Shown here: one piece after another, positions 31,912-38,869 of the stretch
Layout of the letters: each line of letters begins with the position of its first letter
Position numbering within the stretch: the first letter of the stretch is position 1
Assembly (NCBI GenBank): GCA_903944085.1
Contig: CAJAQO010000118.1
Location: 1 to 49,737, forward strand
DNA length: 49,737 nt
Direction of reading: 5' to 3'
Origin: an uncultured Verrucomicrobia subdivision 3 bacterium
Lineage (GTDB): Bacteria; Verrucomicrobiota; Verrucomicrobiia; Limisphaerales; UBA11358
The notes under the pieces: model-generated
Seen by the model: only the letters and a program-made list of their open reading frames with translations
Database searches by the model: none
Told to the model about the DNA's origin: nothing
Program-made: the position numbers and the translations under genes

Positions 31912-32667
31912 ATGCCACTCAAATACAAATATACAACCAAGCCGGAAATCCCTGCTGAACATCAATCCCTTTACGTCGAGCGCGATGGCGCTTGGACACT
32001 GGACGCTGATGGCGTCGTGAGTCAGTCCAAGCTGGATGAGTTCCGCCAGAACAACATCACCCTCACCAACCAACTGAAACGCTTTGAAGGCATTGACCCT
32101 GACGCCGTGCGTCAGCTCGCCGATGACAAGCGCAAGCTGGAAGAGGCCGCCCAACTCAAGGCCGGCGAAGTGGACAAGGTCATTGATGCCCGCATCAAGG
32201 CCGCCCGCGCCGAATGGGACAAGACGCATGGCGTCGTGGTCGCTGAACGTGATGTGCTGACTGGTCGCCTGACGGCCATCCAGATTGATCAAGCCGTTAT
32301 CACTGAAGCCACGAAACGTGGTCTGCGCCCGACGGCACTGACTGACATTACCGCCCGCGCCCGCCAGACGTTCAAGCTCGTCAACGGCGTGCCGCAGGCA
32401 TTTGAAAACGACAGCCAGACTGCCCGCATGGGCAAGGATGGCACGTCGCCAATGACTTTGGCCGAATGGGTGGATGCGTTGGTGTCCGACGCACCGCACC
32501 TGTTTGAAGCAAACGCTGGCAGCGGTGCTGCCGGCTCTGGTGGCGGTGCCGCCGGCAACCGGTCCGTGAAAAATCCCTTCCGCAAGGAATCGTTCAATCT
32601 CACGGAACAAATGAAACTTGAAAAATTCGACCCGAAGCTGGCGGCGCGTTTGAAAGCCGCTGCGTAA
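31912..32667 (+). CDS. Phage head scaffold-like protein
   Basis: A 251-residue protein just upstream of the major capsid gene. The centre is a long coiled coil (LDEFRQNNITLTNQLKRFEG, ADDKRKLEEAAQLKAGEVDK, RIKAARAEWDKTHGVVVAER). A Gly-rich hinge (GSGAAGSGGGAAG) and a short basic helical tail (KLEKFDPKLAARLKAAA) follow, as in scaffold or GP20-type proteins that bind capsid subunits through the tail. No protease motif is seen here, so scaffold may be released intact. Confidence 0.7.
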   Translation: MPLKYKYTTKPEIPAEHQSLYVERDGAWTLDADGVVSQSKLDEFRQNNITLTNQLKRFEGIDPDAVRQLADDKRKLEEAAQLKAGEVDKVIDARIKAARAEWDKTHGVVVAERDVLTGRLTAIQIDQAVITEATKRGLRPTALTDITARARQTFKLVNGVPQAFENDSQTARMGKDGTSPMTLAEWVDALVSDAPHLFEANAGSGAAGSGGGAAGNRSVKNPFRKESFNLTEQMKLEKFDPKLAARLKAAA

Positions 32668-32691
32668 AGGTCACAACACACAACTTAGTTT

Positions 32692-33702
32692 ATGGCAAAG
32701 ACACAACTTGCAGACATCATCGTTCCAGCGCAGTTCGCTGGTTACGTCCTTCAGCGCACGGCGGAGAAATCCGACCTATTCCAATCCGGCATTGTCATCC
32801 GCACGCCGGATTATGACGAACGTGCGTCGCTCGGTGGCAATCAAGTCAACATGCCTCATTGGAATGATCTGACTGGCAACCGCCAGCCGCTTTCTGATTC
32901 GGCACCGCTCGTGCCGGCGAAACTGGTGGCTGACCAGGACATCGCCCGCATTCACAACGACGGCAATGCGTGGTCTTGGAATCATTTGGCGACGGTCGTT
33001 GCCGGTGATGATCCGGCGCTGGCGCTGGCGAACTTCATGGCTGACTATTGGAATCGCCAGAACCAATACATGCTCATCAACTCCCTCACCGGCGTTTTCG
33101 GTGCGGCGAGCATGGCGGGCAACCTGTTGGCAATCCAAAGTGAATCCGTTGCCGCACAGACTGCCTCCACTCGGCTGAATGGCGCGACGTTCGTGGATGC
33201 AACGCAACGGCTTGGCGACCGTGGCGACCGGCTCGTCGCGGTGGCGATGCACTCCGCAGTCGAGGCCGCGCTTCGCAAGCTCGACCTGATTGACTTCATT
33301 CCTGACAGCCAGGGTGAAGCGCAAATCCGCACGTTCCAAGGCCGGCGCGTGATCGTGGACGATGGCTGCCCGTCGCGCGCGGGCACGACTGACGGCTTGG
33401 TCTATACGACCTACCTGTTCGGCATGGGTTCGTTCGGCATGGGCTTCGCCGATCTGAATGGCGCTCCCGTCGAAGGCGGTCACGGCACGGAAGGCTGCGA
33501 AACGGCGCGTGACGCTCTCAATAGCGACACGTTCCTCGTCAACCGTCGCCGCTTCATCCTGCATCCGCGTGGCGTGAAGTTCACCAGTGCGAGCGTGGCC
33601 GGCGCGAATCCGACCAACGCTGAACTGGCCCTGGCCGCGAATTGGGTGCGCGTTTGGGAAAACAAGAACGTCCCCGTCGTGGCGGTCACTCACAACATCT
33701 AA
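32692..33702 (+). CDS. Major capsid protein
   Basis: A 336-residue protein starting MAKTQLADIIVPAQFAGYVL. Conserved-looking blocks are NMPHWNDLTGN, MADYWNRQNQYMLINSLTG, VAMHSAVEAALRKLDLIDFI, GRRVIVDDGCP, TTYLFGMGSFGMG and NRRRFILHPRGVKF. These match phage coat proteins of the HK97-fold type that are made without a delta domain and with a separate scaffold. Position after portal and scaffold supports this. A hairpin terminator follows the stop. Confidence 0.85.
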   Translation: MAKTQLADIIVPAQFAGYVLQRTAEKSDLFQSGIVIRTPDYDERASLGGNQVNMPHWNDLTGNRQPLSDSAPLVPAKLVADQDIARIHNDGNAWSWNHLATVVAGDDPALALANFMADYWNRQNQYMLINSLTGVFGAASMAGNLLAIQSESVAAQTASTRLNGATFVDATQRLGDRGDRLVAVAMHSAVEAALRKLDLIDFIPDSQGEAQIRTFQGRRVIVDDGCPSRAGTTDGLVYTTYLFGMGSFGMGFADLNGAPVEGGHGTEGCETARDALNSDTFLVNRRRFILHPRGVKFTSASVAGANPTNAELALAANWVRVWENKNVPVVAVTHNI

Positions 33703-33709
33703 ACCAATG

Positions 33710-33741
33710 GCGTGCCGGTTAGCGCCGGCACGCAGCTTTTT
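33710..33741 (+). terminator. Terminator/attenuator directly after the capsid gene
   Basis: GCGTGCCGG (33710-33718) pairs with CCGGCACGC (33725-33733), followed by AGCTTTTTG. It would lower expression of the downstream genes relative to the capsid gene, which is needed in the greatest amount. Confidence 0.7.
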
Positions 33742-33755
33742 GAGAAAGAAAATTT

Positions 33756-33983
33756 ATGGGCAAACTTCAACCTCGCAGTTTCGAGCGGATTCGTTCGGGC
33801 GAACAAATCCTGATTCCAACCTATGCCAACAACGCGGCGGCAATTGCTGCTGGCATCACGGCGGCGAAATATCCGCGTCGCATCATCTACCTGACTGCCG
33901 GCGGCACTGGCTCGGTGCCGTGCCTCGCCGTCAGCGATGGCACGAACTGGCGGCAAGTCGCCATTGGCGTCAACGCCATTTAA
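33756..33983 (+). CDS. Small head-module protein, unknown role
   Basis: A 75-residue protein (MGKLQPRSFERIRSGEQILI, RRIIYLTAGGTGSVPCLAVSDGTNWRQ). The C-terminal half has a short beta-strand pattern typical of small structural or decoration proteins that follow capsid genes. No family is named; the role is inferred from position. Confidence 0.55.
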   Translation: MGKLQPRSFERIRSGEQILIPTYANNAAAIAAGITAAKYPRRIIYLTAGGTGSVPCLAVSDGTNWRQVAIGVNAI

Positions 33984-33986
33984 CAC

Positions 33987-34163
33987 ATGGACAAACTCTA
34001 TCCAATCATTCGGCGAAAGCGGCGTCCGCTGGTGGCGGACGTTCCGCCGATTCCGACCAAAACCGAGCCGGTTCAACTTGTGGTGAAAACGCCAGAGGTT
34101 GAACCGGCGATAATTTCCAAGCCTGACCATGGCAAAAGCCCTGCCACAAATGCCGCGCCGTAA
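33987..34163 (+). CDS. Small Pro/Lys-rich hypothetical protein
   Basis: A 58-residue frame with an ATG three bases after the previous stop (MDKLYPIIRRKRRPLVADVP, then Pro-, Val- and Lys-rich sequence). It overlaps the next gene by 35 bp. The spacing favours it as real; function unknown. Confidence 0.45.
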   Translation: MDKLYPIIRRKRRPLVADVPPIPTKTEPVQLVVKTPEVEPAIISKPDHGKSPATNAAP

Positions 34164-34500
34164 CGCGCCCTGGACGCCGCTGCAACGGCGGACATGGCTG
34201 GCGGAGCAACGTCGCAAGAAACATCTGCTGCCCGCGCCGCTGTCGGCTCCAACTTTAGCATTGGTGGTTGGGAATTTCGTCGGCACTGCTCCTGTAGCCG
34301 CGAGCGTTTGGCGATTTGCTCAAAATGATGGTGGCCCCGATTCTCAATCCGTAGCCGATTGGGCTGATGGCGCGGATTTGTCCAACGCCCCTTACGATTT
34401 ATTGCCGCCCAATCAGGCGCAAAGCGCACGCCAGTTTTCCAACTGCGCCTGTTGCTATCAAGTTGCGGGCGTGTGGTCGCCTTGGTGTGCGGTCATCTAA
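34129..34500 (+). CDS. Hypothetical head-module protein
   Basis: A 123-residue protein. A basic N-terminus (MPRRNAPWTPLQRRTWLAEQ, RRKKHLLPA) is followed by a region with a late CACC motif and several Trp and Ala residues (FSNCACCYQVAGVWSPW). It lies between capsid and connector genes. No family is recognised. Confidence 0.5.
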   Translation: MAKALPQMPRRNAPWTPLQRRTWLAEQRRKKHLLPAPLSAPTLALVVGNFVGTAPVAASVWRFAQNDGGPDSQSVADWADGADLSNAPYDLLPPNQAQSARQFSNCACCYQVAGVWSPWCAVI

Positions 34501-34513
34501 CCGAATCATCTAA

Positions 34514-35068
34514 ATGCCTCTCACACTCATCAAAGAAACTGGCGCGGGATTGGTGGATGCCAACTCTTACGCGGAAGTGGACGATGGCAACGCCTATCAC
34601 GACGGCCATCTGTATGCCTCGGCGTGGACGGCGGCGACGGATGCGCAAAAAGCCGTGGCGTTGGTGATGGCGTCGCGGCTGATTGATGCCGAATGGCAAT
34701 TCAACGGCACGCGCACGAATGCCGTGCAAGGGCTGCAATGGCCGCGCGCGAAATGCCCGGAGCCGGATAACGTCCATGTGCCAATCTCGGTTCTGCTGCC
34801 GATTCCCTACGACTACGTTGAATATGACATCGTGCCGAAAGCGGTTGTCCAGGCGACGTGTGAATTGGCGCGGGAACTTTTGATTGTTGACCGAACCACC
34901 GCGCCGACGGGTGAAGGTTTGAAGTATTTCAATTCCGGCGGCGTTCAAACCGGTTACGACAAAACGGATCGTCGGCCCGTGTTGTCGCAAGTCGCACAAG
35001 TCATGCTGGCGAAATACGGTTCGCAAATCAGCGCCAAGAGTGGTGCGGTGCGGCTGATTCGGACTTAA
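34514..35068 (+). CDS. Head-completion/connector protein (DnaT-like fold family)
   Basis: A 184-residue protein resembling head-tail connector proteins that are often mis-annotated as 'DnaT-like': LVDANSYAEVDDGNAYHDGH, LVMASRLIDAEWQFNGTRT, QGLQWPRAKCP, VPKAVVQATCELARELL, and a C-terminal VLSQVAQVMLAKYG. Such proteins extend the portal and close the head for tail attachment. In a tail-less element this would be the surface to which a helper phage's tail docks (inference). Confidence 0.75.
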   Translation: MPLTLIKETGAGLVDANSYAEVDDGNAYHDGHLYASAWTAATDAQKAVALVMASRLIDAEWQFNGTRTNAVQGLQWPRAKCPEPDNVHVPISVLLPIPYDYVEYDIVPKAVVQATCELARELLIVDRTTAPTGEGLKYFNSGGVQTGYDKTDRRPVLSQVAQVMLAKYGSQISAKSGAVRLIRT

Positions 35069-35073
35069 CCAAT

Positions 35074-35394
35074 ATGACGAACATGAACTCTGCCGATTTT
35101 CTAAACGCTGTTGACCATGCCGCCGGCATGAATGACCGCTGGCTGTTTCTGGCCGCGTTCTGCCTGCTGCTGCTCGTGTGCGGTCTGGTGATTTACTGGC
35201 TCGTGCAACAACTGCAAGCCGTGATTGCAGATCACAAGGCACTGCGCGATGAGCATCATGCCGCGCTCACGCAAATCATCGAAAAACAAAACGAGACGGC
35301 CATGAAACTGGCCGTGTGTATTGACCGCAATTCAGAGGCGCTGAAGGACTGCGCGTTTGAACTGCGGCGATTCCAGGAAGGTGCGCGCCGGTGA
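35074..35394 (+). CDS. Single-span membrane protein with coiled-coil tail (spanin/holin-like?)
   Basis: A 106-residue protein. One strong transmembrane helix (LFLAAFCLLLLVCGLVIYWL, about residues 24-43) follows a short polar N-terminus, then a 60-residue helical charged tail. Size and layout fit phage membrane accessory or Rz-type proteins, but no lysis enzyme is encoded nearby. An internal ATG at 35083 is an alternative start. Confidence 0.6.
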   Translation: MTNMNSADFLNAVDHAAGMNDRWLFLAAFCLLLLVCGLVIYWLVQQLQAVIADHKALRDEHHAALTQIIEKQNETAMKLAVCIDRNSEALKDCAFELRRFQEGARR

Positions 35395-35424
35395 CAGCGT
35401 CACTGGCAACCGCCCATTAAATTT

Positions 35425-36306
35425 ATGAAAAAATACTCAGCCATAAATGTTGGGACACGCTGGACGCCAGGCTATGCCTGGGGCGTGTCCGTGGAAAACG
35501 CCGGGGAATCGCCCAACCTGCTGTGCGTCGGTTGCACGGAAGAAAAGGCGAAAGAACTGGTTGATAGGCTCAACCTCCGACCGGTAAAAAGGCGGTCGGG
35601 CAAAATGGCGGCGGTGGTCGCCGTGCTGGTCGCGACGGTGCTTTTCACCGGCTGTGCGATGACTCCGCTCAAAGGCGGTCGAGCCACTACCTTGAGCAAA
35701 CCGGCTCAAGGCATCGAGCAAACGGTAACGCAGGGCGACAATCCCGCGCAACCGTCGCGACAGGATCAAGAAACCGTGCGGACGAAAACTTACACCGTCC
35801 CGGCCGGGTCGCGGATCGAAGATGCCCGCGTGACGGCCAACGATGCCGGCGCGATGGTCACGAACTTGCAAGCCGTGGTCGTCAGTGCGCCAATGCCGGT
35901 CGTCGAGCATGAAGAGACGCGCGCCAAGACGGAACTCGGCGCGGCGCAAAAGGACACGGCGCGCGAATTGAGCGCCAAACTGGCGAGCCTCAAGGGCATT
36001 GTGTGGGTCGGCGTCGCCATGTTCTTGTTCGGCCTGGCATCCATCTTTTATCCGCCGCTGCAAGTCATCATCGGCAGCGTGACGACCAGCGCGGCGATTC
36101 TGGTGGGCGGCATTGCGCTGATGGCGTTGCCGTCGCTGATTGTCGGCAACGAACTTTTGATTTTGGGCGGCGTCGCGGCGGCAGTCGGCCTGTGGTTCTT
36201 CGCGCACCGGCACGGGCAGTTGCGCGGGCTGGTGGATGCGGCCGAGGCCGCCGTGGGTTTGCCGGTTACACCGCCGGACAATTCTGGAAAAGCGGGGGGC
36301 GCATGA
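35425..36306 (+). CDS. Lipoprotein-like membrane protein with extra N-terminal region
   Basis: A 293-residue protein. Residues 61-80 form a lipoprotein signal (MAAVVAVLVATVLFTGC), so the functional start may be the ATG at 35605 with the preceding 60 codons a separate small polar domain. After the lipobox come a low-complexity region, a helical segment and two or three transmembrane stretches (GIVWVGVAMFLFGLASIF, AAILVGGIALMALPSLIVG, ILGGVAAAVGLWFF). It might act in envelope disruption or exclusion at the end of the head operon; the function is unknown. Confidence 0.6.
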   Translation: MKKYSAINVGTRWTPGYAWGVSVENAGESPNLLCVGCTEEKAKELVDRLNLRPVKRRSGKMAAVVAVLVATVLFTGCAMTPLKGGRATTLSKPAQGIEQTVTQGDNPAQPSRQDQETVRTKTYTVPAGSRIEDARVTANDAGAMVTNLQAVVVSAPMPVVEHEETRAKTELGAAQKDTARELSAKLASLKGIVWVGVAMFLFGLASIFYPPLQVIIGSVTTSAAILVGGIALMALPSLIVGNELLILGGVAAAVGLWFFAHRHGQLRGLVDAAEAAVGLPVTPPDNSGKAGGA

Positions 36307-36647
36307 ACTCGGCACAGGAACAATTTCTAAATCTCAAAACGCTGCCGGCACGAATCAAAGTCGAGGAGGTTGCCTGGTATCTCGGCTTCGCACCGCATGA
36401 GATCACCATCCTGATGTCGGAAGGTTTGTTGAAACCGCTCGGCCATCCGCCGACCACCGGCGTGAAACATTTCTCGGCGGTGGCGCTGGAGGAATTGCGC
36501 CGCGACCAGAAATGGCTCGGTCGCGCCTCTGATTGCGTCGTCCAATACTGGAAATCGCGCAATGAAAAGAAAACGGCGCAACGTGGTTCCAGCCACATTG
36601 CGCCGCGCGTGCCGGAGGTCAATGCCTCGGCGTCGGCTCTGAATTAG
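36303..36647 (+). CDS. Excisionase-like HTH protein
   Basis: A 114-residue protein; the start overlaps the upstream stop (ATGA). The pattern RIKVEEVAWYLGFAPHEITI, LMSEGLLKPLGHP, VKHFSAVALEELRRD is that of MerR/excisionase-type winged HTH domains, followed by a basic tail. It is convergent with the integrase and overlaps its 3' end by 4 bp. Placed beside the integrase, it is a likely recombination directionality factor. Confidence 0.65.
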   Translation: MNSAQEQFLNLKTLPARIKVEEVAWYLGFAPHEITILMSEGLLKPLGHPPTTGVKHFSAVALEELRRDQKWLGRASDCVVQYWKSRNEKKTAQRGSSHIAPRVPEVNASASALN

Positions 36648-37663
36648 CCTGCAACCGGTGCCAGCGGGGCTTCGGCCTTCGTCTCGTAATCTTCCAAGGT
36701 CGGCAGCAACATCTTCGCCCGTTTCGCGTAGGACCGATGCACGGCCTGGCTTTTGTGGCCGAGCGCTTCTTGCGCGAAGCGTTCGGGATAGCCCGCCGTC
36801 TTCGCGCGTTCGGCCCAAGAATAGCGGTAGCTGTGCAGGGTCACGCCGATGATTTGCAGCCGGTGGCAGCGTTTTCTGAACTGTGTGGAACGGTCGCCAG
36901 CGGACTGTGTGGCGATGTAGGGAAACAACGGGCCACTCCCCGGCAGGTCTTGCAGAATCGCCGTCACGGCTGGGCCGAAATGCAGCCGCGCCACGGTTCC
37001 GGTTTTGCGCCGGAAAAAGCCGATGGTTTTCTGCTCCCAATCCACGTCCTCGGCGGTGAGCGTGGCGAGATCCGTTTGCGCGGCGCCCATGTGCCACGCC
37101 AATTGGTAGAATGCGCGGCGTTCGGAATTTTTCTCGTTGGCAATGATGGTCTCGTGTTCGGCCTGCGTGATGGCGCGCTTTTCCTTATACACCGGCTTCG
37201 GCCATTGCCGGCGGGGCACGATTGATTTCGGAAGCCAGTTCATTTCGAGCGCGAAGTTGTGCAGCCGGCGCAAATAGTGATTGGTGGAGACAGTGCCCGT
37301 GCGGAGAACTTTCAAGAAGTTTTCGGCGTTGGTTTCCAGCAGTGGCAGGTCGCCAATCAGTCCAAAGGCCGGGTCTTTCCAAGCGATGTCGTAACGGTGC
37401 CGGGTGACGCCTTGCTTGGTCGCGGCCATTTCATCCATGACGAATTTCCAAGTGCGGCTGGCCGCTTTGGCGTCGGTCGCGCTGAGGTAGGCCAGGGCGA
37501 TCTGGCGGTTAAGAATCGGCTGGCGGGAAGCTTCATTCTTGGAATGGAGCAGAGTCTTGGCGTCGGCTTCGTCGCGCGTGCGCAGGCTTTCCTGCTTGCC
37601 GTTCTGGGTGTTCTGGGCATAGTAAATGCCGTTGCGACGATAGAGACTGAACAGTTGTTTCAT
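36644..37663 (-). CDS. Tyrosine recombinase (integrase)
   Basis: A 339-residue integrase. The N-terminal part has a SAM-like core-binding domain (NAENFLKVLRTGTVSTNHYL). The catalytic domain shows Lys220 (FFRRKTG), HSYR (His277, Arg280), GHKS (His303) and the nucleophile Tyr312 (HRSYAK). The position usually occupied by the first catalytic Arg reads GAAQTDLATL, with Gln196 in its place; closely similar sequences with Gln appear typical of some verrucomicrobial integrases (from memory), so this may be a lineage variant. The start lies 117 bp from the right 24-bp repeat. Confidence 0.85.
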   Translation of the reverse strand: MKQLFSLYRRNGIYYAQNTQNGKQESLRTRDEADAKTLLHSKNEASRQPILNRQIALAYLSATDAKAASRTWKFVMDEMAATKQGVTRHRYDIAWKDPAFGLIGDLPLLETNAENFLKVLRTGTVSTNHYLRRLHNFALEMNWLPKSIVPRRQWPKPVYKEKRAITQAEHETIIANEKNSERRAFYQLAWHMGAAQTDLATLTAEDVDWEQKTIGFFRRKTGTVARLHFGPAVTAILQDLPGSGPLFPYIATQSAGDRSTQFRKRCHRLQIIGVTLHSYRYSWAERAKTAGYPERFAQEALGHKSQAVHRSYAKRAKMLLPTLEDYETKAEAPLAPVAG

Positions 37664-37691
37664 AACATTACCATTTCTACCGGCAATGTTA
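37663..37691. promoter_or_regulatory. Inverted repeat at the integrase start
   Basis: TAACATT (37663-37669) and AATGTTA (37685-37691) are 7-bp arms around a 15-base spacer, overlapping the integrase start region. A regulator bound here would block integrase transcription or translation. Confidence 0.4.
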
Positions 37692-37779
37692 CGAGGTCGG
37701 ACATCTCTTCGTTATTGAGCAGGCAATGAGTTGGTATTTGGTAGCTGCCGGATTAAGCGAAGTTGCACTGTGGCAACGC

Positions 37780-37803
37780 GATTTACTGGCAGTTTTACTG
37801 GCA
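37780..37803 (+). repeat. Right 24-bp repeat with two TTTACTGGCA boxes
   Basis: Identical to 4177-4200 and in the same orientation. It lies between the integrase and the right copy of the short core. A GTTGC/GCAAC inverted repeat lies just before it. Either an integrase arm-site pair or the duplicated core itself. Confidence 0.7.
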
Positions 37804-37865
37804 CCAACGGCCTGCTGCATCGCAAGTTGCTCATATTCAAGCCAAACCCATACGATGCAAGAGTC

Positions 37866-37882
37866 GTGTCCGGCCTCTTTTT
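37866..37882 (+). other. Putative attachment core, right copy (attR)
   Basis: GTGTCCGGCCTCTTTTT as at 4057-4073, here preceded by GCAAGAGTC and so lacking the 5' arm of the terminator hairpin. Host sequence begins after it and leads to the larE stop codon at 37961. Confidence 0.5.
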
Positions 37883-37960
37883 TTTTCCTGCGGATCGAAG
37901 ACTTGTTTTAATGAGGAAACCAAGCGCGAGGAGCCTGATCCTTTTCAGCCGGCGCAAAAT

Positions 37961-38869
37961 TTAACTCTTCTGGCTCAGCGCTTCGTTCGTGCTGCCGCGC
38001 CGGTAGCCTTGCAAATCCAAAGTGACGTGCGCGTAACCGATTTTTTTCAACGCCTCCGCCACCGTCGCTAGTTTCCCGTCGGCCAGCAGCGCGGGAATTT
38101 CCGCCGGTGCCAGCTCGATGCGGGCGAGGGACATTTCCAATTTGGAATTGCCGATCGTCAATTTATCCGAGGCGTTTGCGCTGCCGGCTTCAATTGGGAA
38201 TTGAAAATTGGAAATTGAAAATTGATGGTGCCGGACGCGCACATCGCGAAAACCGAGGTCGTGCAAAACGTATTCCGCCTGCTCGATCATGCGCAGTTTG
38301 GCCGGCGTCACCGCCTCGCCGTAAGGCACGCGCGAGCTCAGGCACGCCATCTGCGGCTTGTCCGCCGTCGGCAGGCCGAGTTGCGCGGACAGCTCGCGGA
38401 TTTCCGCCTTGGTCAAACCCGCTTCCTTGAGCGGCGCGCGCACTTGAAATTCCGCCGCCGCCCGCGCGCCCGGACGGAAATCGCCGACGTCGCTCGCGTT
38501 CTCGCCATAGGCAATCACCGCAAAATTTTCCGACTGCGCGAGCGGCGTCAGTTCCTCGAACAGCTCGTGCTTGCAAAAATAACAGCGGTTCGCCGGATTC
38601 GCCGTGTAATTTTCATTGGCAAATTCCTGCGTCTGGAGCACGCGGACGGGAAACGCAAATTTCGCCGCGATCTCCAATGCCTCCTGCAATTCGCGGCGCG
38701 GCAGACTCGGCGAATCGGCAATGGCCGCCAGTGCACGACCGCCCAAAACTTCGTGCGCCACGCGCGCCAGAAAAACCGAGTCCACGCCGCCGGAATACGC
38801 CACGAGACAAGAGCCGTAGCTTTTCAACAGCGCCCGCAAATGATCCAGCTTTTGGTTGGCTTCGCTCAT
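37961..38869 (-). CDS. larE: LarE, sulfur transferase for nickel-pincer cofactor
   Basis: A 302-residue PP-loop protein. The ATP-binding loop is VAYSGGVDSVFLARV near residues 19-33; then RCYFCKHELFEEL (CxxC, sulfur-related Cys), FAVIAYGENASDVGDFRPG and LRELSAQLGLP-type features (ELSAQLGLPTADKPQMACLS). LarE inserts sulfur into the pyridinium bis-thiocarboxylate mononucleotide precursor. It is the last gene of larB-larC-larE with 4-bp overlaps. An in-frame insertion of about 32 residues (38129-38224) interrupts the usual VRVRHH-LARIE segment and derives from a repetitive AT-rich sequence; it probably forms a surface loop. Confidence 0.92.
   Translation of the reverse strand: MSEANQKLDHLRALLKSYGSCLVAYSGGVDSVFLARVAHEVLGGRALAAIADSPSLPRRELQEALEIAAKFAFPVRVLQTQEFANENYTANPANRCYFCKHELFEELTPLAQSENFAVIAYGENASDVGDFRPGARAAAEFQVRAPLKEAGLTKAEIRELSAQLGLPTADKPQMACLSSRVPYGEAVTPAKLRMIEQAEYVLHDLGFRDVRVRHHQFSISNFQFPIEAGSANASDKLTIGNSKLEMSLARIELAPAEIPALLADGKLATVAEALKKIGYAHVTLDLQGYRRGSTNEALSQKS
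38129..38224. repeat. Repeat-derived in-frame insertion in larE
   Basis: The 96 bp contain tandem-like ATTGAAAATTGGAAATTGAAA units and translate to a Ser/Asn/Phe-rich stretch (QFSISNFQFPI...). Removing it joins RVRHH to LARIE, the normal family sequence. Its base composition is clearly lower in GC than the flanking gene. Confidence 0.65.

Larger units (their letters stand above)
4057..37882. mobile_element. 33.8-kb integrated element with head and packaging genes but no tail genes
   Basis: The ends share the 17-bp core GTGTCCGGCCTCTTTTT (4057-4073 and 37866-37882). Just inside each end lies an identical 24-bp repeat containing two TTTACTGGCA boxes (4177-4200 and 37780-37803). A tyrosine integrase lies 117 bp from the right repeat. 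Between the ends are regulators, an AlpA-like protein, a primase-helicase, terminase, portal, scaffold, capsid and connector genes, and a cargo block (octaheme cytochrome, RHS toxin with putative immunity). A 19-bp dispersed repeat occurs five times inside the element, including in the cytochrome gene, and by eye not in the flanks, which supports the cargo belonging to it. No tail, tape-measure, baseplate or receptor-binding gene is seen. Confidence 0.72.
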
